From Acetomicrobium hydrogeniformans ATCC BAA-1850 (GTDB lineage: Bacteria > Synergistota > Synergistia > Synergistales > Acetomicrobiaceae): DNA of 64,000 bases. The stretch covers positions 1,498,001 through 1,562,000 of the forward strand of contig NZ_ACJX03000001.1 of NCBI RefSeq assembly GCF_000160455.2. Reading direction: 5' to 3'. Shown here one piece after another: positions 33,464-42,045 of the stretch. Positions within the stretch are counted from its first letter, which is position 1. Every line of letters starts with the position of its first letter. The notes under the pieces were generated by a model. That model did no database searches. It saw only the letters and a program-made list of their open reading frames with translations, and was not told the origin of the DNA. The position numbers and the translations under genes were made by a program.

Positions 33464-33471
33464 AGTACAAT
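33443..33471 (+). promoter_or_regulatory. Promoter of the ompH-like gene
   Basis: TGGACT (33443-33448), a 17-nt spacer and TACAAT (33466-33471). Transcription would start near 33478 and leave a leader of about 85 nt before GTG 33565. Confidence 0.5.
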
Positions 33472-33564
33472 TTCTTTATTGCAAAATTGCAAAATCGACG
33501 GAGAAGTCGAGACTGTTGTTATGGGCTTATTTTTATGCGTTCATATTTAGGAGGGTGGTTTGTA

Positions 33565-33993
33565 GTGGTTCGCAAATATTTGTCTGTGATCATGTTGGCA
33601 TTAGTGTGTGTCGTCGCAGTGACGGGCGCGGCCGTGGCGGCTGAGAAGATCGCTATTATCGATCCCCAGAAGGTGCTGTTCAATCATCCGAAATTTCAGG
33701 ATACGCAAAAGCAGATCCAAGCCATGATGGACAAGAAACAGCAGGAGACGAAGATGGCCATGGAAACCGTCAAGGCCGAGGAAGAGCAGAGAAGGATCTT
33801 CATGCAGAAAAGGCAGGAGGCCGCCATCGAGGAACAGAAGATGATGGAGGGCTTGTTCAAGGATATAGACATGGCCATCCGCGTAGTGGCCCAGGCGAAG
33901 GGCTTTACATTAGTGCTGGATAAAAACCAGGTCTTCTTCGGAGGCGTCGACATCACTAACGACGTGATTCTGGAGCTTAACAAGAAAAAGTAG
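33565..33993 (+). CDS. OmpH/Skp-family periplasmic chaperone
   Basis: A 142-aa exported protein: signal peptide of about 25 residues (LSVIMLALVCVVAVTGAAVAA), then the strand EKIAIIDPQKVLFNHPKFQ, a Gln/Lys/Glu-rich coiled arm (about residues 40-105) and the C-terminal segment LVLDKNQVFFGGVDITNDVI. This is the Skp layout, a trimeric holdase for outer-membrane proteins. It agrees with the porin in this window. GTG 33565 has AGGAGG 10 nt before it; the longer frame from 33487 lacks a ribosome site. Confidence 0.88.
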   Translation: MVRKYLSVIMLALVCVVAVTGAAVAAEKIAIIDPQKVLFNHPKFQDTQKQIQAMMDKKQQETKMAMETVKAEEEQRRIFMQKRQEAAIEEQKMMEGLFKDIDMAIRVVAQAKGFTLVLDKNQVFFGGVDITNDVILELNKKK

Positions 33994-34032
33994 CTTTTTC
34001 GATCGGTGCAATCAAGCAAGGTCAATTAGGCT

Positions 34033-34078
34033 AAAGGGGAAGCGAAAACGCACTGAGGGTTTTCGCTTCCCCTTTTAG
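34033..34078 (+). terminator. Rho-independent terminator after ompH
   Basis: AAAGGGGAAGCGAAAAC and GTTTTCGCTTCCCCTTT form a 17-bp stem with a 9-nt loop. T-rich sequence follows (TTTTAGTTT). The stem is A/T-symmetric at its base, so it may also work on the other strand. Confidence 0.9.
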
Positions 34079-34157
34079 TTTAAGGGTTTTATAAAGCGCG
34101 ATTCTGGTCTAAAATAAGACGCAAGAATAAGGCATGAGAGCGAAAAAGGATGATGAG

Positions 34158-35009
34158 ATGAAAAAGGACCTTTTGTTGACGGATAGATGGGTGGTCGTCG
34201 ATCTCGACGGCACGATAATCAGAAACGACAAAGTCCCAACCAAGGTGGCAAGGGCAGCAAAAGTTCTTCAAGATGCAGGGTGGAGCCTGATCGTTGCCAC
34301 AGGTAGGATACTGGCCGGAGCGCTTCCTCATATAAAGGCCCTGAAGACGGCCTGTCCTGCCATCGTTTACGACGGTGCGCGGGTCATGGACCCAAAGACG
34401 GGGAAAGTCTACTTCGAAAAAAAGATACCAAGACAGATCGCCGCAGAGGTGATCGGCCTGGGGTTTGATTTGCCCTTGGAAATTCAGGTCTACGGCGACG
34501 AGTCGGTGATTTGTCGGCCCAGCGACCTTTTGACCATAACCTATTTCAAATCCCTCGACGTGGAGTTGAAGCCCTTTCTCGTCTCCTCGCGCCTGGATGA
34601 AGAGGTCTTCAGGGTGATATTTTTCGGCAAGCCCCTTCTGGCTTCAAAGCTGAAGTCCCTGCTGGAAGAGAGGCTAAAGGGAGCGGTGAACCTCACCCTG
34701 GCCGGAGACGACTTTTTAGACGTCCTTCCCGCAGGGGTCTCCAAGGGGGTGGCCCTGGAAGCTTTAAAGGAAATATCGGGCAAAAGAGATGCTTTCATCG
34801 TGGGCGTGGGGGATCACATGAACGACCTTGAGATGCTTCGGATGTCGGACTTTAGGGCGGCGCCGGCGGACGCCCTTTCGGAAATTCGCGAGATGGCCGA
34901 CGTGATAATACCCCCTTCGTCGAAATGCGGCTTTTGCGAGCTCTGCGAACTGCTTTCGAGCGACGGTTTCGAAGAAAATTTAAGCAGGAGGTGCAATGCA
35001 AATGTCTGA
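34158..35009 (+). CDS. HAD-superfamily hydrolase, Cof type
   Basis: A 283-aa cytoplasmic phosphatase. Motif I is VVVDLDGTI, motif II ATGR, motif III the Lys of [16 protein letters not shown], and motif [15 protein letters not shown] cap domain lies between motifs II and III as in Cof-type sugar or nucleotide phosphatases. The substrate is unknown. AAAGGA is 7 nt before ATG 34158, so that start is preferred over ATG 34134. It overlaps the next gene by 14 bp. Confidence 0.85.
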   Translation: MKKDLLLTDRWVVVDLDGTIIRNDKVPTKVARAAKVLQDAGWSLIVATGRILAGALPHIKALKTACPAIVYDGARVMDPKTGKVYFEKKIPRQIAAEVIGLGFDLPLEIQVYGDESVICRPSDLLTITYFKSLDVELKPFLVSSRLDEEVFRVIFFGKPLLASKLKSLLEERLKGAVNLTLAGDDFLDVLPAGVSKGVALEALKEISGKRDAFIVGVGDHMNDLEMLRMSDFRAAPADALSEIREMADVIIPPSSKCGFCELCELLSSDGFEENLSRRCNANV

Positions 35010-35499
35010 ACCGGTCAAATGGGAAGTAGTCGATATGGAAATGCCCGATGATTGTAACATAATAGTTGGTCACAGTCATTTCATAAAGACCGTCGAAGAC
35101 CTTTACGAGGCTTTGGCGACGGCTTCTCCAACTCTTGAGTTTGGGATAGCCTTTTGCGAGGCCTCGGGGCCCTGCTTGATCAGGTGGGACGGCAACGCCA
35201 AGGATCTCACCGATGCTGCGATAAGGAACGCCCAAAAGATATCGGCGGGCCACACCTTTGTAATACTCCTTCGCAAGGGATATCCAATCAACGTGTTAAA
35301 CAGGATCAAGGACGTCCAGGAGGTCTGCCGAATATACGCAGCGACGGCAAATCCCCTTCAACTGTTGGTGTTTGAGACCGACATGGGGCGTGGCGTGGCG
35401 GGCGTCGTAGACGGCTACCCCTCCAAGGGCGTGGAAGAGGAATCCCACATCGCAGAAAGAAAGGCCCTCTTGAGGGATATAATTGGCTACAAAAGATAA
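34996..35499 (+). CDS. Adenosine-specific kinase (DUF355)
   Basis: A 167-aa protein of the adenosine-specific kinase family, found mainly in archaea and thermophilic bacteria. Typical segments are [51 protein letters not shown] and [17 protein letters not shown]. The protein is known to bind adenosine and to have adenosine kinase activity in an archaeal example; little else is known. The AGGAGG at 34986-34991 suits ATG 34996 or ATG 35002. Confidence 0.88.
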   Translation: MQMSEPVKWEVVDMEMPDDCNIIVGHSHFIKTVEDLYEALATASPTLEFGIAFCEASGPCLIRWDGNAKDLTDAAIRNAQKISAGHTFVILLRKGYPINVLNRIKDVQEVCRIYAATANPLQLLVFETDMGRGVAGVVDGYPSKGVEEESHIAERKALLRDIIGYKR

Positions 35500-35572
35500 T
35501 GTCCCATGTAGACGGAGGAGCGAAAAAAGCAGCAAGCTCCCCTTTTATACCAATTTTGTTTTCTTGGAAGGC

Positions 35573-36718
35573 GTGAAATTCATCTTAGGTTTCTTGGCCT
35601 TTTTTCTGGCTGTATTGTTGGTTTTACCCTCCGAGGCCTGGGGTTACGATCCTTTATACGATCCTTTAAAGGAAGGGTGGGCCCTTCCCGTGGTCGTCAT
35701 ACCGCCCGAAAAGGGATGGGACAGCCCGGAGGGTCGGTCTGTTAAAAGCGGACTTACAGCCTATGAGGCAGAAGTTTCCCGCGCCAGATGGGGCATTGGA
35801 GGTTACGACATTGTTTTTGTGGAAGAAGGCAGGGAGGGCGCTATTGCCTTTCTCAGTTTCGTCGAAGGCAGGGAAGGCATGAAGCAGGTTGAAGCCCTTG
35901 GGAGGACGGGGCCTGTTGTGTTGTCGGCCTTCGGTGAAGACCTTGCCCTTCAACAAAAAGATGGCGAGGTGTTGCCCTATGCCTTCGCCCTGGACCTTCC
36001 AAGGGGATGTAAAGGTGCAGCCTTAGGAAGGCACGTAAGGTTTGGCCATGCAGGCAAGTCCTTTGCCTTCATGGCCGATCCACTCGACCGATATATGAGG
36101 CCGATGATAAAAGGCTTTATGGACGAGACGAAAAGCTTAAAGGTGTCGGCCTTTTGGCTTCAAAGCGGCATTTCAATGGAAAGTGCCTTTGCCGAGATGA
36201 AAAAGCTTAAAGTCGACGGAGTGGTGAGCTTCCTTGGCGCTTCAGGTACTCAATATCTTTGGGCTATGTGCAAAAAAGAAAATCTTGATTTCTTCTCAGG
36301 CCTGTCTCTTTGGGCCATTTCTCCCCTTCTCGAGGGAACGGTGGCAGTCGACCAGGGGTGGCCTTTGAAGGAAGATCCCGCCGTAAGAAGTTTTGCGACG
36401 AAGGTCTTTGACCTCACAAGAAAGTCCGTTGAGCGTCCCGAGTGGGCCCTGCGCGCCTATGCAGCGGCTTCGTGGATTGGAAATGCATTGAAATACTCCC
36501 TAGAAAGAGAAGATCAACCGGGGTCGAAGGATGGGATGAGGCGAGGAATGGAAAGGGCGTCGCCCTTCGCCCTGGGCTCGCAGGTGCTTCTTCCCGATGC
36601 GGCGACCCACAGGCCCAGGGAGCGAAAGGTGGCCATCCTGAAACTTCAAGAGGGGAAATTTGTCCTTGACGAGGAGCTTATTATCCCTTCACGCCTCGAG
36701 CTTGAGCCGGTCTTTTAG
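35573..36718 (+). CDS. Exported type I periplasmic-binding-fold protein
   Basis: A 381-aa protein with a signal peptide (FILGFLAFFLAVLLVLPSEAWG). The mature part reads like a type I ligand-binding fold of the branched-chain amino-acid receptor class: GLTAYEAEV near the start, GPVVLSAFGED, a GHAGKSFAFMADPLDRYMRP strand-helix and SGISMESAFAEMKKLKVDGVV. There are no permease genes nearby, so it could be a stand-alone lipoprotein-activator or receptor-like protein. GTG 35573 is a compromise start with GGAAGG close before it; the frame is open to 35483. Confidence 0.5.
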   Translation: MKFILGFLAFFLAVLLVLPSEAWGYDPLYDPLKEGWALPVVVIPPEKGWDSPEGRSVKSGLTAYEAEVSRARWGIGGYDIVFVEEGREGAIAFLSFVEGREGMKQVEALGRTGPVVLSAFGEDLALQQKDGEVLPYAFALDLPRGCKGAALGRHVRFGHAGKSFAFMADPLDRYMRPMIKGFMDETKSLKVSAFWLQSGISMESAFAEMKKLKVDGVVSFLGASGTQYLWAMCKKENLDFFSGLSLWAISPLLEGTVAVDQGWPLKEDPAVRSFATKVFDLTRKSVERPEWALRAYAAASWIGNALKYSLEREDQPGSKDGMRRGMERASPFALGSQVLLPDAATHRPRERKVAILKLQEGKFVLDEELIIPSRLELEPVF

Positions 36719-36744
36719 GCCTTTTTTCGGGCAACGATGCAGCG

Positions 36745-37371
36745 TCATATGTCCTTTTTCCCGTGACGCGACTCCAACTCCTGCCAAATCTCCTCAAGGG
36801 AAACGCCGGAAGAGATCAGTCCCACGAAAAGGTGATAGAGGAGGTCCGATGCCTCGTATATGATTTGTTCCCTATCGTTTTGTGTCAAAGCGATGGCAAC
36901 TTCTACTCCCTCCTCCCCGATCTTTTGAGCTATTCTGGGGCGGCCCTGGGCGATCAGCCTGGCTGTGTAGCTTTCCTCAAGGTTGGCGTCTTTTCGCTTG
37001 AGAAGGTACCTCCACAGCCGGCTGGGGAAGGTCACGTCTCCTTTCAGCCCTTTTAAGAGTATGTTGAAAAAGCAGCTTCTTTGGCCCGTATGGCAGGCAG
37101 GGCCGGCAGGATCTACCATGACAAGCAGCGCATCTCCGTCGCAGTCGAGCCTGGCTTCCCGCACCTTCATTATGTTTCCGCTACTTTCCCCTTTGTGCCA
37201 CAATTTGCCCCTCGAGCGGCTGAAAAGGTAAAGCTCTCTTTTCTTGAGCGTAAGCTCCAAAGCTTTTTCATCGGCGTAGGCGAGCATAAGGACTTCTCCT
37301 GTTGTGCTGTCCTGCACTATGACGGGGATGAGGCCTCTTTCGTCGAAATTAACGGTTGTCCCTTCCTTCAT
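36745..37371 (-). CDS. hisIE: Bifunctional phosphoribosyl-AMP cyclohydrolase/phosphoribosyl-ATP pyrophosphatase
   Basis: A 208-aa fusion for steps 2 and 3 of histidine synthesis. The HisI half (residues 1-110) has LYLFSRSRGKLWHKGE and the metal residues in LDCDGDALLV plus ACHTGQRSCFF. The HisE half (about 115-208) has GEEGVEVAIA and EASDLLYHL. It is the last gene of the his operon, 4 nt behind hisF. Confidence 0.95.
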   Translation of the reverse strand: MKEGTTVNFDERGLIPVIVQDSTTGEVLMLAYADEKALELTLKKRELYLFSRSRGKLWHKGESSGNIMKVREARLDCDGDALLVMVDPAGPACHTGQRSCFFNILLKGLKGDVTFPSRLWRYLLKRKDANLEESYTARLIAQGRPRIAQKIGEEGVEVAIALTQNDREQIIYEASDLLYHLFVGLISSGVSLEEIWQELESRHGKKDI

Positions 37372-37375
37372 GGTC

Positions 37376-38137
37376 TTACCACGTCCTTCTTATGGGAAAG
37401 CCGGCTTCCGCCAGCGCGTCTTTTGCCTCTGCGATGTTGTAGATACCAAAGTGAAAGACCGACGCCGCCAGCACCGCATCGGCTCCTGCCTTCAGGGCTT
37501 CGACGAAATGTTGCAGCTTTCCGGCGCCTCCAGAGGCGATGATGGGAACGCTTACGGCATTTCTTGCAGCTTCTATGAGTTTGAGGTCATAACCTGAGTC
37601 GGTGCCGTCCCTGTCGATAGAGGTAAGCAGCACCTCTCCCGCCCCCAGGCTGCATCCTTCTTCGATCCACTCGATTGCGTTCCTGCCGGTTGGTACGGTT
37701 CCTCCTCCGGCGTAGGCCTCCCACCTGCCTTCGCCTGTCATCTTAGCGTCGACGGCCAAAACGACGGCCTGGTTTCCGAGTAGGAGGGCGCATTCCCTTA
37801 TCAAATTAGGGTCTTCAAGGGCTCTGGTATTAAGCGATATCTTATCGGCGCCCAGGGATATTATCTCCTTTGCCGTTTTGACGGAATCAATCCCGCCGCC
37901 GACTGTGAAGGGGATAAATATCCTGTCTGCTACCGCGCGCACCCACTCCATTTGGGTGGTCCTCCTCTCGCTTGAAGCGGAGATGTCGAGGAACACGAGC
38001 TCGTCGGCCCCTTCTTCCATGTATTTTTCGGCCAAACTTCCCGGTTCGTCCAGCTGCCTCAGATTTTGAAAACGAACGCCTTTGACGACGCAGCCGTCCT
38101 TGACGTCAAGGCAGGGTATAACTCTTTTTTTAAGCAT
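37376..38137 (-). CDS. hisF: Imidazole glycerol phosphate synthase, cyclase subunit
   Basis: A 253-aa TIM-barrel that, with HisH, makes imidazole glycerol phosphate and AICAR. It begins KRVIPCLDVKDGCVVKG and has the catalytic Asp residues (CLDV and SIDRDGTDSGYD), PFTVGGGIDSVKTAKEI and SGGAGKLQHFVEAL. It overlaps hisA by 8 bp. Confidence 0.96.
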   Translation of the reverse strand: MLKKRVIPCLDVKDGCVVKGVRFQNLRQLDEPGSLAEKYMEEGADELVFLDISASSERRTTQMEWVRAVADRIFIPFTVGGGIDSVKTAKEIISLGADKISLNTRALEDPNLIRECALLLGNQAVVLAVDAKMTGEGRWEAYAGGGTVPTGRNAIEWIEEGCSLGAGEVLLTSIDRDGTDSGYDLKLIEAARNAVSVPIIASGGAGKLQHFVEALKAGADAVLAASVFHFGIYNIAEAKDALAEAGFPIRRTW

Positions 38138-38837
38138 CTTCTACCTCCTCGAGCACTTTTTTAAGGTCAAGGCTGCCGTCGTAAAGGGCTTTCCCTATGA
38201 CGGCTCCGAAAAGGCCTAGTTTTTTGAGGGCTTTAACGTCTTCGATGGAGCCTATTCCGCCCGCCGCAATGATCTTCATGTCCGAATTTTTGACCAAAGC
38301 ACTGTAAAGGGCCAAGTCGGGTCCCCTCTTAGTGCCGTCTCTTTCCGTTGCAGTTGCCAAGATGGTTTCAAAGCCCATTTCGCAAATGCGCTTTACGGCT
38401 TCAAGGGGATTTAAAGGGACAGTCTTAAGCCAACCCGCCAGGGCGACCTTTCCCTGTTTTACGTCCAGGGCAGGGATTACTCTGGGCGCAAGCTTACTTA
38501 TCTCTCCTGCGCCCTCCGTCCAGATGAGACTTCCCACCATAGCCTTGTCGGCGCCCATTTCAAGCGCCTTTTGCACCTCTTGGGGGCTTCTTAGCCCTCC
38601 GCCGAAATGAATGACTTGGAAGATCTCCTTTAGCTTGGGAAGGAGACCGATGTTTTTTGGGCTTCCCTCCTTTGCTCCTTCGAGGTCGACGACGTGGATT
38701 TCCCTTGCCCCCATTTCCTTTAAAGTTCTTGCCACCTGAAGGGGGTCGCCGCTTATGGTCCAGGAGCGGTCGAAATCGCCCTGATAAAGCCTTACGACCT
38801 TTCCTTCATATAAGTCTATGGCAGGATATATCTTCAT
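38130..38837 (-). CDS. hisA: ProFAR isomerase
   Basis: A 235-aa TIM-barrel that isomerises 5'-ProFAR to PRFAR. It has YPAIDLYEGKVVRLYQGDF, HVVDLEGAKEG, the phosphate loop HFGGGLRSPQEV and AAGGIGSIEDVKAL. It overlaps hisH by 4 bp and hisF by 8 bp, so translation of the cluster is coupled. Confidence 0.95.
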   Translation of the reverse strand: MKIYPAIDLYEGKVVRLYQGDFDRSWTISGDPLQVARTLKEMGAREIHVVDLEGAKEGSPKNIGLLPKLKEIFQVIHFGGGLRSPQEVQKALEMGADKAMVGSLIWTEGAGEISKLAPRVIPALDVKQGKVALAGWLKTVPLNPLEAVKRICEMGFETILATATERDGTKRGPDLALYSALVKNSDMKIIAAGGIGSIEDVKALKKLGLFGAVIGKALYDGSLDLKKVLEEVEDA

Positions 38838-39457
38838 TTCCCTTTGCCTCCCTTTAGCGAAAGGACGGCCGACTTAAAAAGAGCCAGGCCGAGTTTGCCG
38901 CTTCTTTCGGGATGAAACTGAAAGCCCATGATGGGGCCCCATTTCACCGCGGAGACGAAGCTTTTTTCACCGAGCTTGGTGGTAGCAATACAGGCTTGCG
39001 ACTCGAGCAGACAGTAGCCGTGGACGAAGTAGACGTCGGCGCCCTCGAAGGGCTTGGCGTCAAATTCGGCTGCCCTGTCCTTGCGCCAGCGAAGTTCGTT
39101 CCAGCCGATATGGGGCCAGGGCTTCGCCTCAAGCCTCACGACCTCACCCGGAATGAATCCCAGCCCTGGAGTGTAGCCCTCCTCAAAACTTCCCTCGCAG
39201 AGCATCTGCATGCCAAGGCAAATACCGAGAATGGCCCCTCCGGCATCGCGATATTCCTTTAAAAAATCCGTCCACCCAGCCTCCTTCAGGTGGCGGTAGG
39301 CGGCGGGGAATGACCCGACGCCGGGAAGGATTAAAAGGGAGAGGGGCTTTCTTTCGTCCTTTGGTTTTTTCAAGACCTCTGCCGGCATTTTTAGGGCTGC
39401 AAGGGCCCTCATGACATTTCCTATGTTTCCGGCTCCGTAATCAATTACGCCGATCAA
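38834..39457 (-). CDS. hisH: Imidazole glycerol phosphate synthase, glutaminase subunit
   Basis: A 207-aa class I glutamine amidotransferase. It shows IGVIDYGAGNIGNV, LPGVGSFPAAYRHL, the nucleophile in LGICLGMQML and the His-x-Glu pair in GFQFHPERSG. It supplies ammonia to HisF. It overlaps hisB and hisA by 4 bp each. Confidence 0.95.
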   Translation of the reverse strand: MIGVIDYGAGNIGNVMRALAALKMPAEVLKKPKDERKPLSLLILPGVGSFPAAYRHLKEAGWTDFLKEYRDAGGAILGICLGMQMLCEGSFEEGYTPGLGFIPGEVVRLEAKPWPHIGWNELRWRKDRAAEFDAKPFEGADVYFVHGYCLLESQACIATTKLGEKSFVSAVKWGPIMGFQFHPERSGKLGLALFKSAVLSLKGGKGK

Positions 39458-40020
39458 ATGATCGCCCCCTTAGTGCTCGAAGGTCTTTCAGAAGATTTCA
39501 GCGCCTGCTTCAAAGCCCTTCCCACGGCCTTGAAGGTCGCCTCGGCAAGATGGTGGGAGTTGTCTACGCTTAAAGCCTGAAGGTGCAGCGTAAGGGCAGC
39601 TTCTCTACTGAAGGCGCGCCAGAACTCCGGTATGAGTTCCGTATCGAAGTTGCCGCATTTGGGAGAGGGAAAACATCCCTTCCAGGAGAGACTTCCCCTT
39701 CCGCTGGCGTCGACCGCCGCCAAAACCAGCGTTTCGTCCATGGGGATGGCTGCCCAGCCGTACCTTTCGATCTGCCTTGAAGTCCACAATTCCTTCAAAG
39801 CCCTTCCCAGTGTAATCGCCACGTCCTCCACGGTGTGGTGATCGTCTACGTGGACGTCTCCCCTTGCTTCTATCCTGCCGTACACACCTGCGTTGAAAAG
39901 CAGAAGTTCAAGCATATGCCCCAGGAAGCCGACGGGCACGTCTATTTCGATTCCCTCGCCTTCTAAGGCTAAAGAGACCTTGACCGTAGTTTCCTCGGTC
40001 CGGCGAAAAGCTTCATACAT
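39454..40020 (-). CDS. hisB: Imidazoleglycerol-phosphate dehydratase
   Basis: A 188-aa monofunctional IGPD. The two metal motifs are DDHHTVEDVA (about residue 60) and NSHHLAEATFKA (about 153). The phosphatase half found in enterobacterial HisB is absent. The histidinol-phosphatase must come from another gene; the HAD protein at 34 kb is not evidence for that. Confidence 0.95.
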   Translation of the reverse strand: MYEAFRRTEETTVKVSLALEGEGIEIDVPVGFLGHMLELLLFNAGVYGRIEARGDVHVDDHHTVEDVAITLGRALKELWTSRQIERYGWAAIPMDETLVLAAVDASGRGSLSWKGCFPSPKCGNFDTELIPEFWRAFSREAALTLHLQALSVDNSHHLAEATFKAVGRALKQALKSSERPSSTKGAII

Positions 40021-40660
40021 CTTTCATCCTCCCGACAATATTTTTTATGCTTTCCGTTATGTTTAGGCACTCCCTCCAGTAGGAGGAGCTGCCGTGTTTT
40101 CTTGCTACGAGCTTCAAGGAAACGGGGCATACCTCCTCTAAGATGGTCAAATCGTTAGCCTCGAGGGTGGTTCCCGTCTGGGTTATATCGACTATGCAAT
40201 CGGCGATGTTAAGCTGTGGAGCAAGCTCCACGGAGCCGTGAAGTTTTATTATATCGACTTGCACCCCCTTGGAGGCGAAGTGCCGTTCCGCTATGTTGGG
40301 ATATTTCGTGGCCACGCGAAGCCACATGAGTTCCTTTTCGTTTCCCTCGAACCTGGCCTTCAGGCTTCTTGGCCCGGCAACGACCATCCTGCATCGCCCC
40401 AAGCCGGTATCGACGAGCTCGAGGAGGTCCGCCGAGACTTCCATCAGCACGTCGCTTCCCGCCAGTGCGAGGTCTGTGGTGCCGTAGTAAACGTAAAGGG
40501 GAACGTCCATTGGCTTAGCCAGGAAGAAGCGGAAGTTCTCCTCATCTATGGCGAGCTCCCTCGAGGCGCTTTCGAGGTTTTTGGTCGGTATCCCAGCGCG
40601 CTTTAAAACCTCGATGGCCTCCTTTTGAATCCTGCCAGTAGGTATGGCAATCTTAATCAT
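40013..40660 (-). CDS. hisG: ATP phosphoribosyltransferase, short catalytic form
   Basis: A 215-aa short HisG, which performs the committed step of histidine synthesis and needs HisZ for activity and feedback control. It begins KIAIPTGRIQKEAIEVLKRAG and has DLALAGSDVLME, RVATKYPNIAERHF, HGSVELAPQLNIADCIVDI and TQTGTTLEANDL. HisZ is coded directly upstream with an 8-bp overlap. Confidence 0.95.
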   Translation of the reverse strand: MIKIAIPTGRIQKEAIEVLKRAGIPTKNLESASRELAIDEENFRFFLAKPMDVPLYVYYGTTDLALAGSDVLMEVSADLLELVDTGLGRCRMVVAGPRSLKARFEGNEKELMWLRVATKYPNIAERHFASKGVQVDIIKLHGSVELAPQLNIADCIVDITQTGTTLEANDLTILEEVCPVSLKLVARKHGSSSYWRECLNITESIKNIVGRMKDV

Positions 40661-41861
40661 CGTTTTCCCCTCCGAGAAAATCGTCCAAAAATGTCTCGTC
40701 TCCCGAAGACAGCTCTATAATGTTTCCCCTGTTTAAGTCCAAAAGGAGGTCGTATCCTTTGATCCTGGCGAGCTCCCTAATATCGGGGTCCTTTTCCCGC
40801 CACAGAATTTCGACGCTGTAACCGAGTAAGATGAGCTCTTCGGCGCACTTTAGGACGTAGGAGGGTGCATTTTTCTGTGCCCACAGCAGTATCTTCTGTG
40901 CTTTGCCTCTCTTTTTGTTCACGCTCAAGGCAAGCCTCTCAAGGTCGAGGGCAAACCCCACTGCCTGTCCTAGCATGCCGCAGGCTTCGAGCAGGCGATC
41001 GTACCTTCCCCCTCCTCCCACGGATACGCCCGTTTCCTCGAAGTAAACGTCGAAGATGGGACCGCTGTAATAGTCGAGCTCCCTTACGAGAGAGAGGTCC
41101 ACGACGATGGAATCTTCGTGGCCAAGCTTTGCAAGCTCGGAGTAGATGAACTTTAAAGGCCTTATGGCCTCTTCCATTTCGCCGAGAAGCTCCGATGCTC
41201 TGTACAGCACCTCGGCGTTGCCCTTGAGCCAGGGAAGCTCCTCGAAAAAGGACGAAAGTGGAGAGGGAGGCAGGTTTTTTGCCGCCTCCGCGTATTCGTC
41301 GAGACTTCCCCTTTCCAGGCAGTCCAAAAGGACTTTGCCGTGGGGTGATGGCAAGCTCTTAATGGCCCTTTGTATAAGGGAAACGTCACCGAGGGTGAGG
41401 GCGATCTTGGGGCAGTTGAGCCCGTTTAAGAAGGAAAGGAGGAGAGAGATGAGCTCCACGTCGGCGCCTTCTCCCTCCCATCCTATGAGCTCGGCACCCA
41501 TCTGCAGCCTCTCGACGTTTTTGTCGGGAGATTTGGGCCTCCTGTATATCCGTTCTGTGTAGCAGAGTCTGAGGGGCCGTTCGTGGGGTTCGAAGTGGGA
41601 AGCGCAGTAATCCACCACGCCCAACGTCACGTCCGTCCTTACGGCGCAGGGTTCTCCGAAGAAGGAGTTAGTCACCATAAAACGGTTGTGCAAGTTGGGG
41701 CTTATCTTGTCCGTTATGGCTTCAAGCAGCTGCAGTCCCGAGGGCCAAAAGGGCCGGTAACCGTAAGGGATAAAGGCCTCCATGAAATCCCTTCGCAGCT
41801 CTTCAACGCTCAGCGCTACGTCGCCGCCGATATTTTTGCAACCCCGCGGTGTCAATTTCAT
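40653..41861 (-). CDS. hisZ: ATP phosphoribosyltransferase regulatory subunit
   Basis: A 402-aa class II aminoacyl-tRNA-synthetase paralogue that lacks tRNA charging and regulates HisG. It carries RPFWPSGLQLLEAITDKI, RTDVTLGVVDYCA, LCYTERIYRR and the HisRS-like VRELDYYSGPIFDVY and VGGGGRYDRL. It is the first gene of the his operon. A TTGCCG, 17 nt, TTAATA pair at about 41924-41895 (minus) may be the promoter, with AAGGTGGGG as ribosome site. Confidence 0.92.
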   Translation of the reverse strand: MKLTPRGCKNIGGDVALSVEELRRDFMEAFIPYGYRPFWPSGLQLLEAITDKISPNLHNRFMVTNSFFGEPCAVRTDVTLGVVDYCASHFEPHERPLRLCYTERIYRRPKSPDKNVERLQMGAELIGWEGEGADVELISLLLSFLNGLNCPKIALTLGDVSLIQRAIKSLPSPHGKVLLDCLERGSLDEYAEAAKNLPPSPLSSFFEELPWLKGNAEVLYRASELLGEMEEAIRPLKFIYSELAKLGHEDSIVVDLSLVRELDYYSGPIFDVYFEETGVSVGGGGRYDRLLEACGMLGQAVGFALDLERLALSVNKKRGKAQKILLWAQKNAPSYVLKCAEELILLGYSVEILWREKDPDIRELARIKGYDLLLDLNRGNIIELSSGDETFLDDFLGGENDD

Positions 41862-41993
41862 CGATACCCCACCTTTGTAAGATAATATTTTAGCATGATA
41901 TTAATACGAGGAATTGCCTGTCGGCAATGATATCACGGGTTACGACATATGTAAAGAGGGATCTGTGGGTATGAAATCGACTTTGTTGCGATC

Positions 41994-42022
41994 ATCTGCT
42001 ATTATTTAACATAATAGCAGAT
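41994..42022 (+). repeat. Perfect 12-bp inverted repeat before radA
   Basis: ATCTGCTATTAT (41994-42005) and ATAATAGCAGAT (42011-42022) are exact inverted copies separated by five bases (TTAAC). It lies 24 nt before ATG 42046 and overlaps a possible -10 (CATAAT) of a TTGCGA-N18 promoter. There is no T run, so it is not a standard terminator. It may be an operator or a hairpin in the radA leader. Confidence 0.7.
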
Positions 42023-42045
42023 AGGAATAGGACGGGAGGATTGGG

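Noticed and set aside
41862-42045. His-operon attenuator or T-box in the hisZ leader
   Set aside because: No His codon run, specifier hairpin or T-box sequence can be seen.
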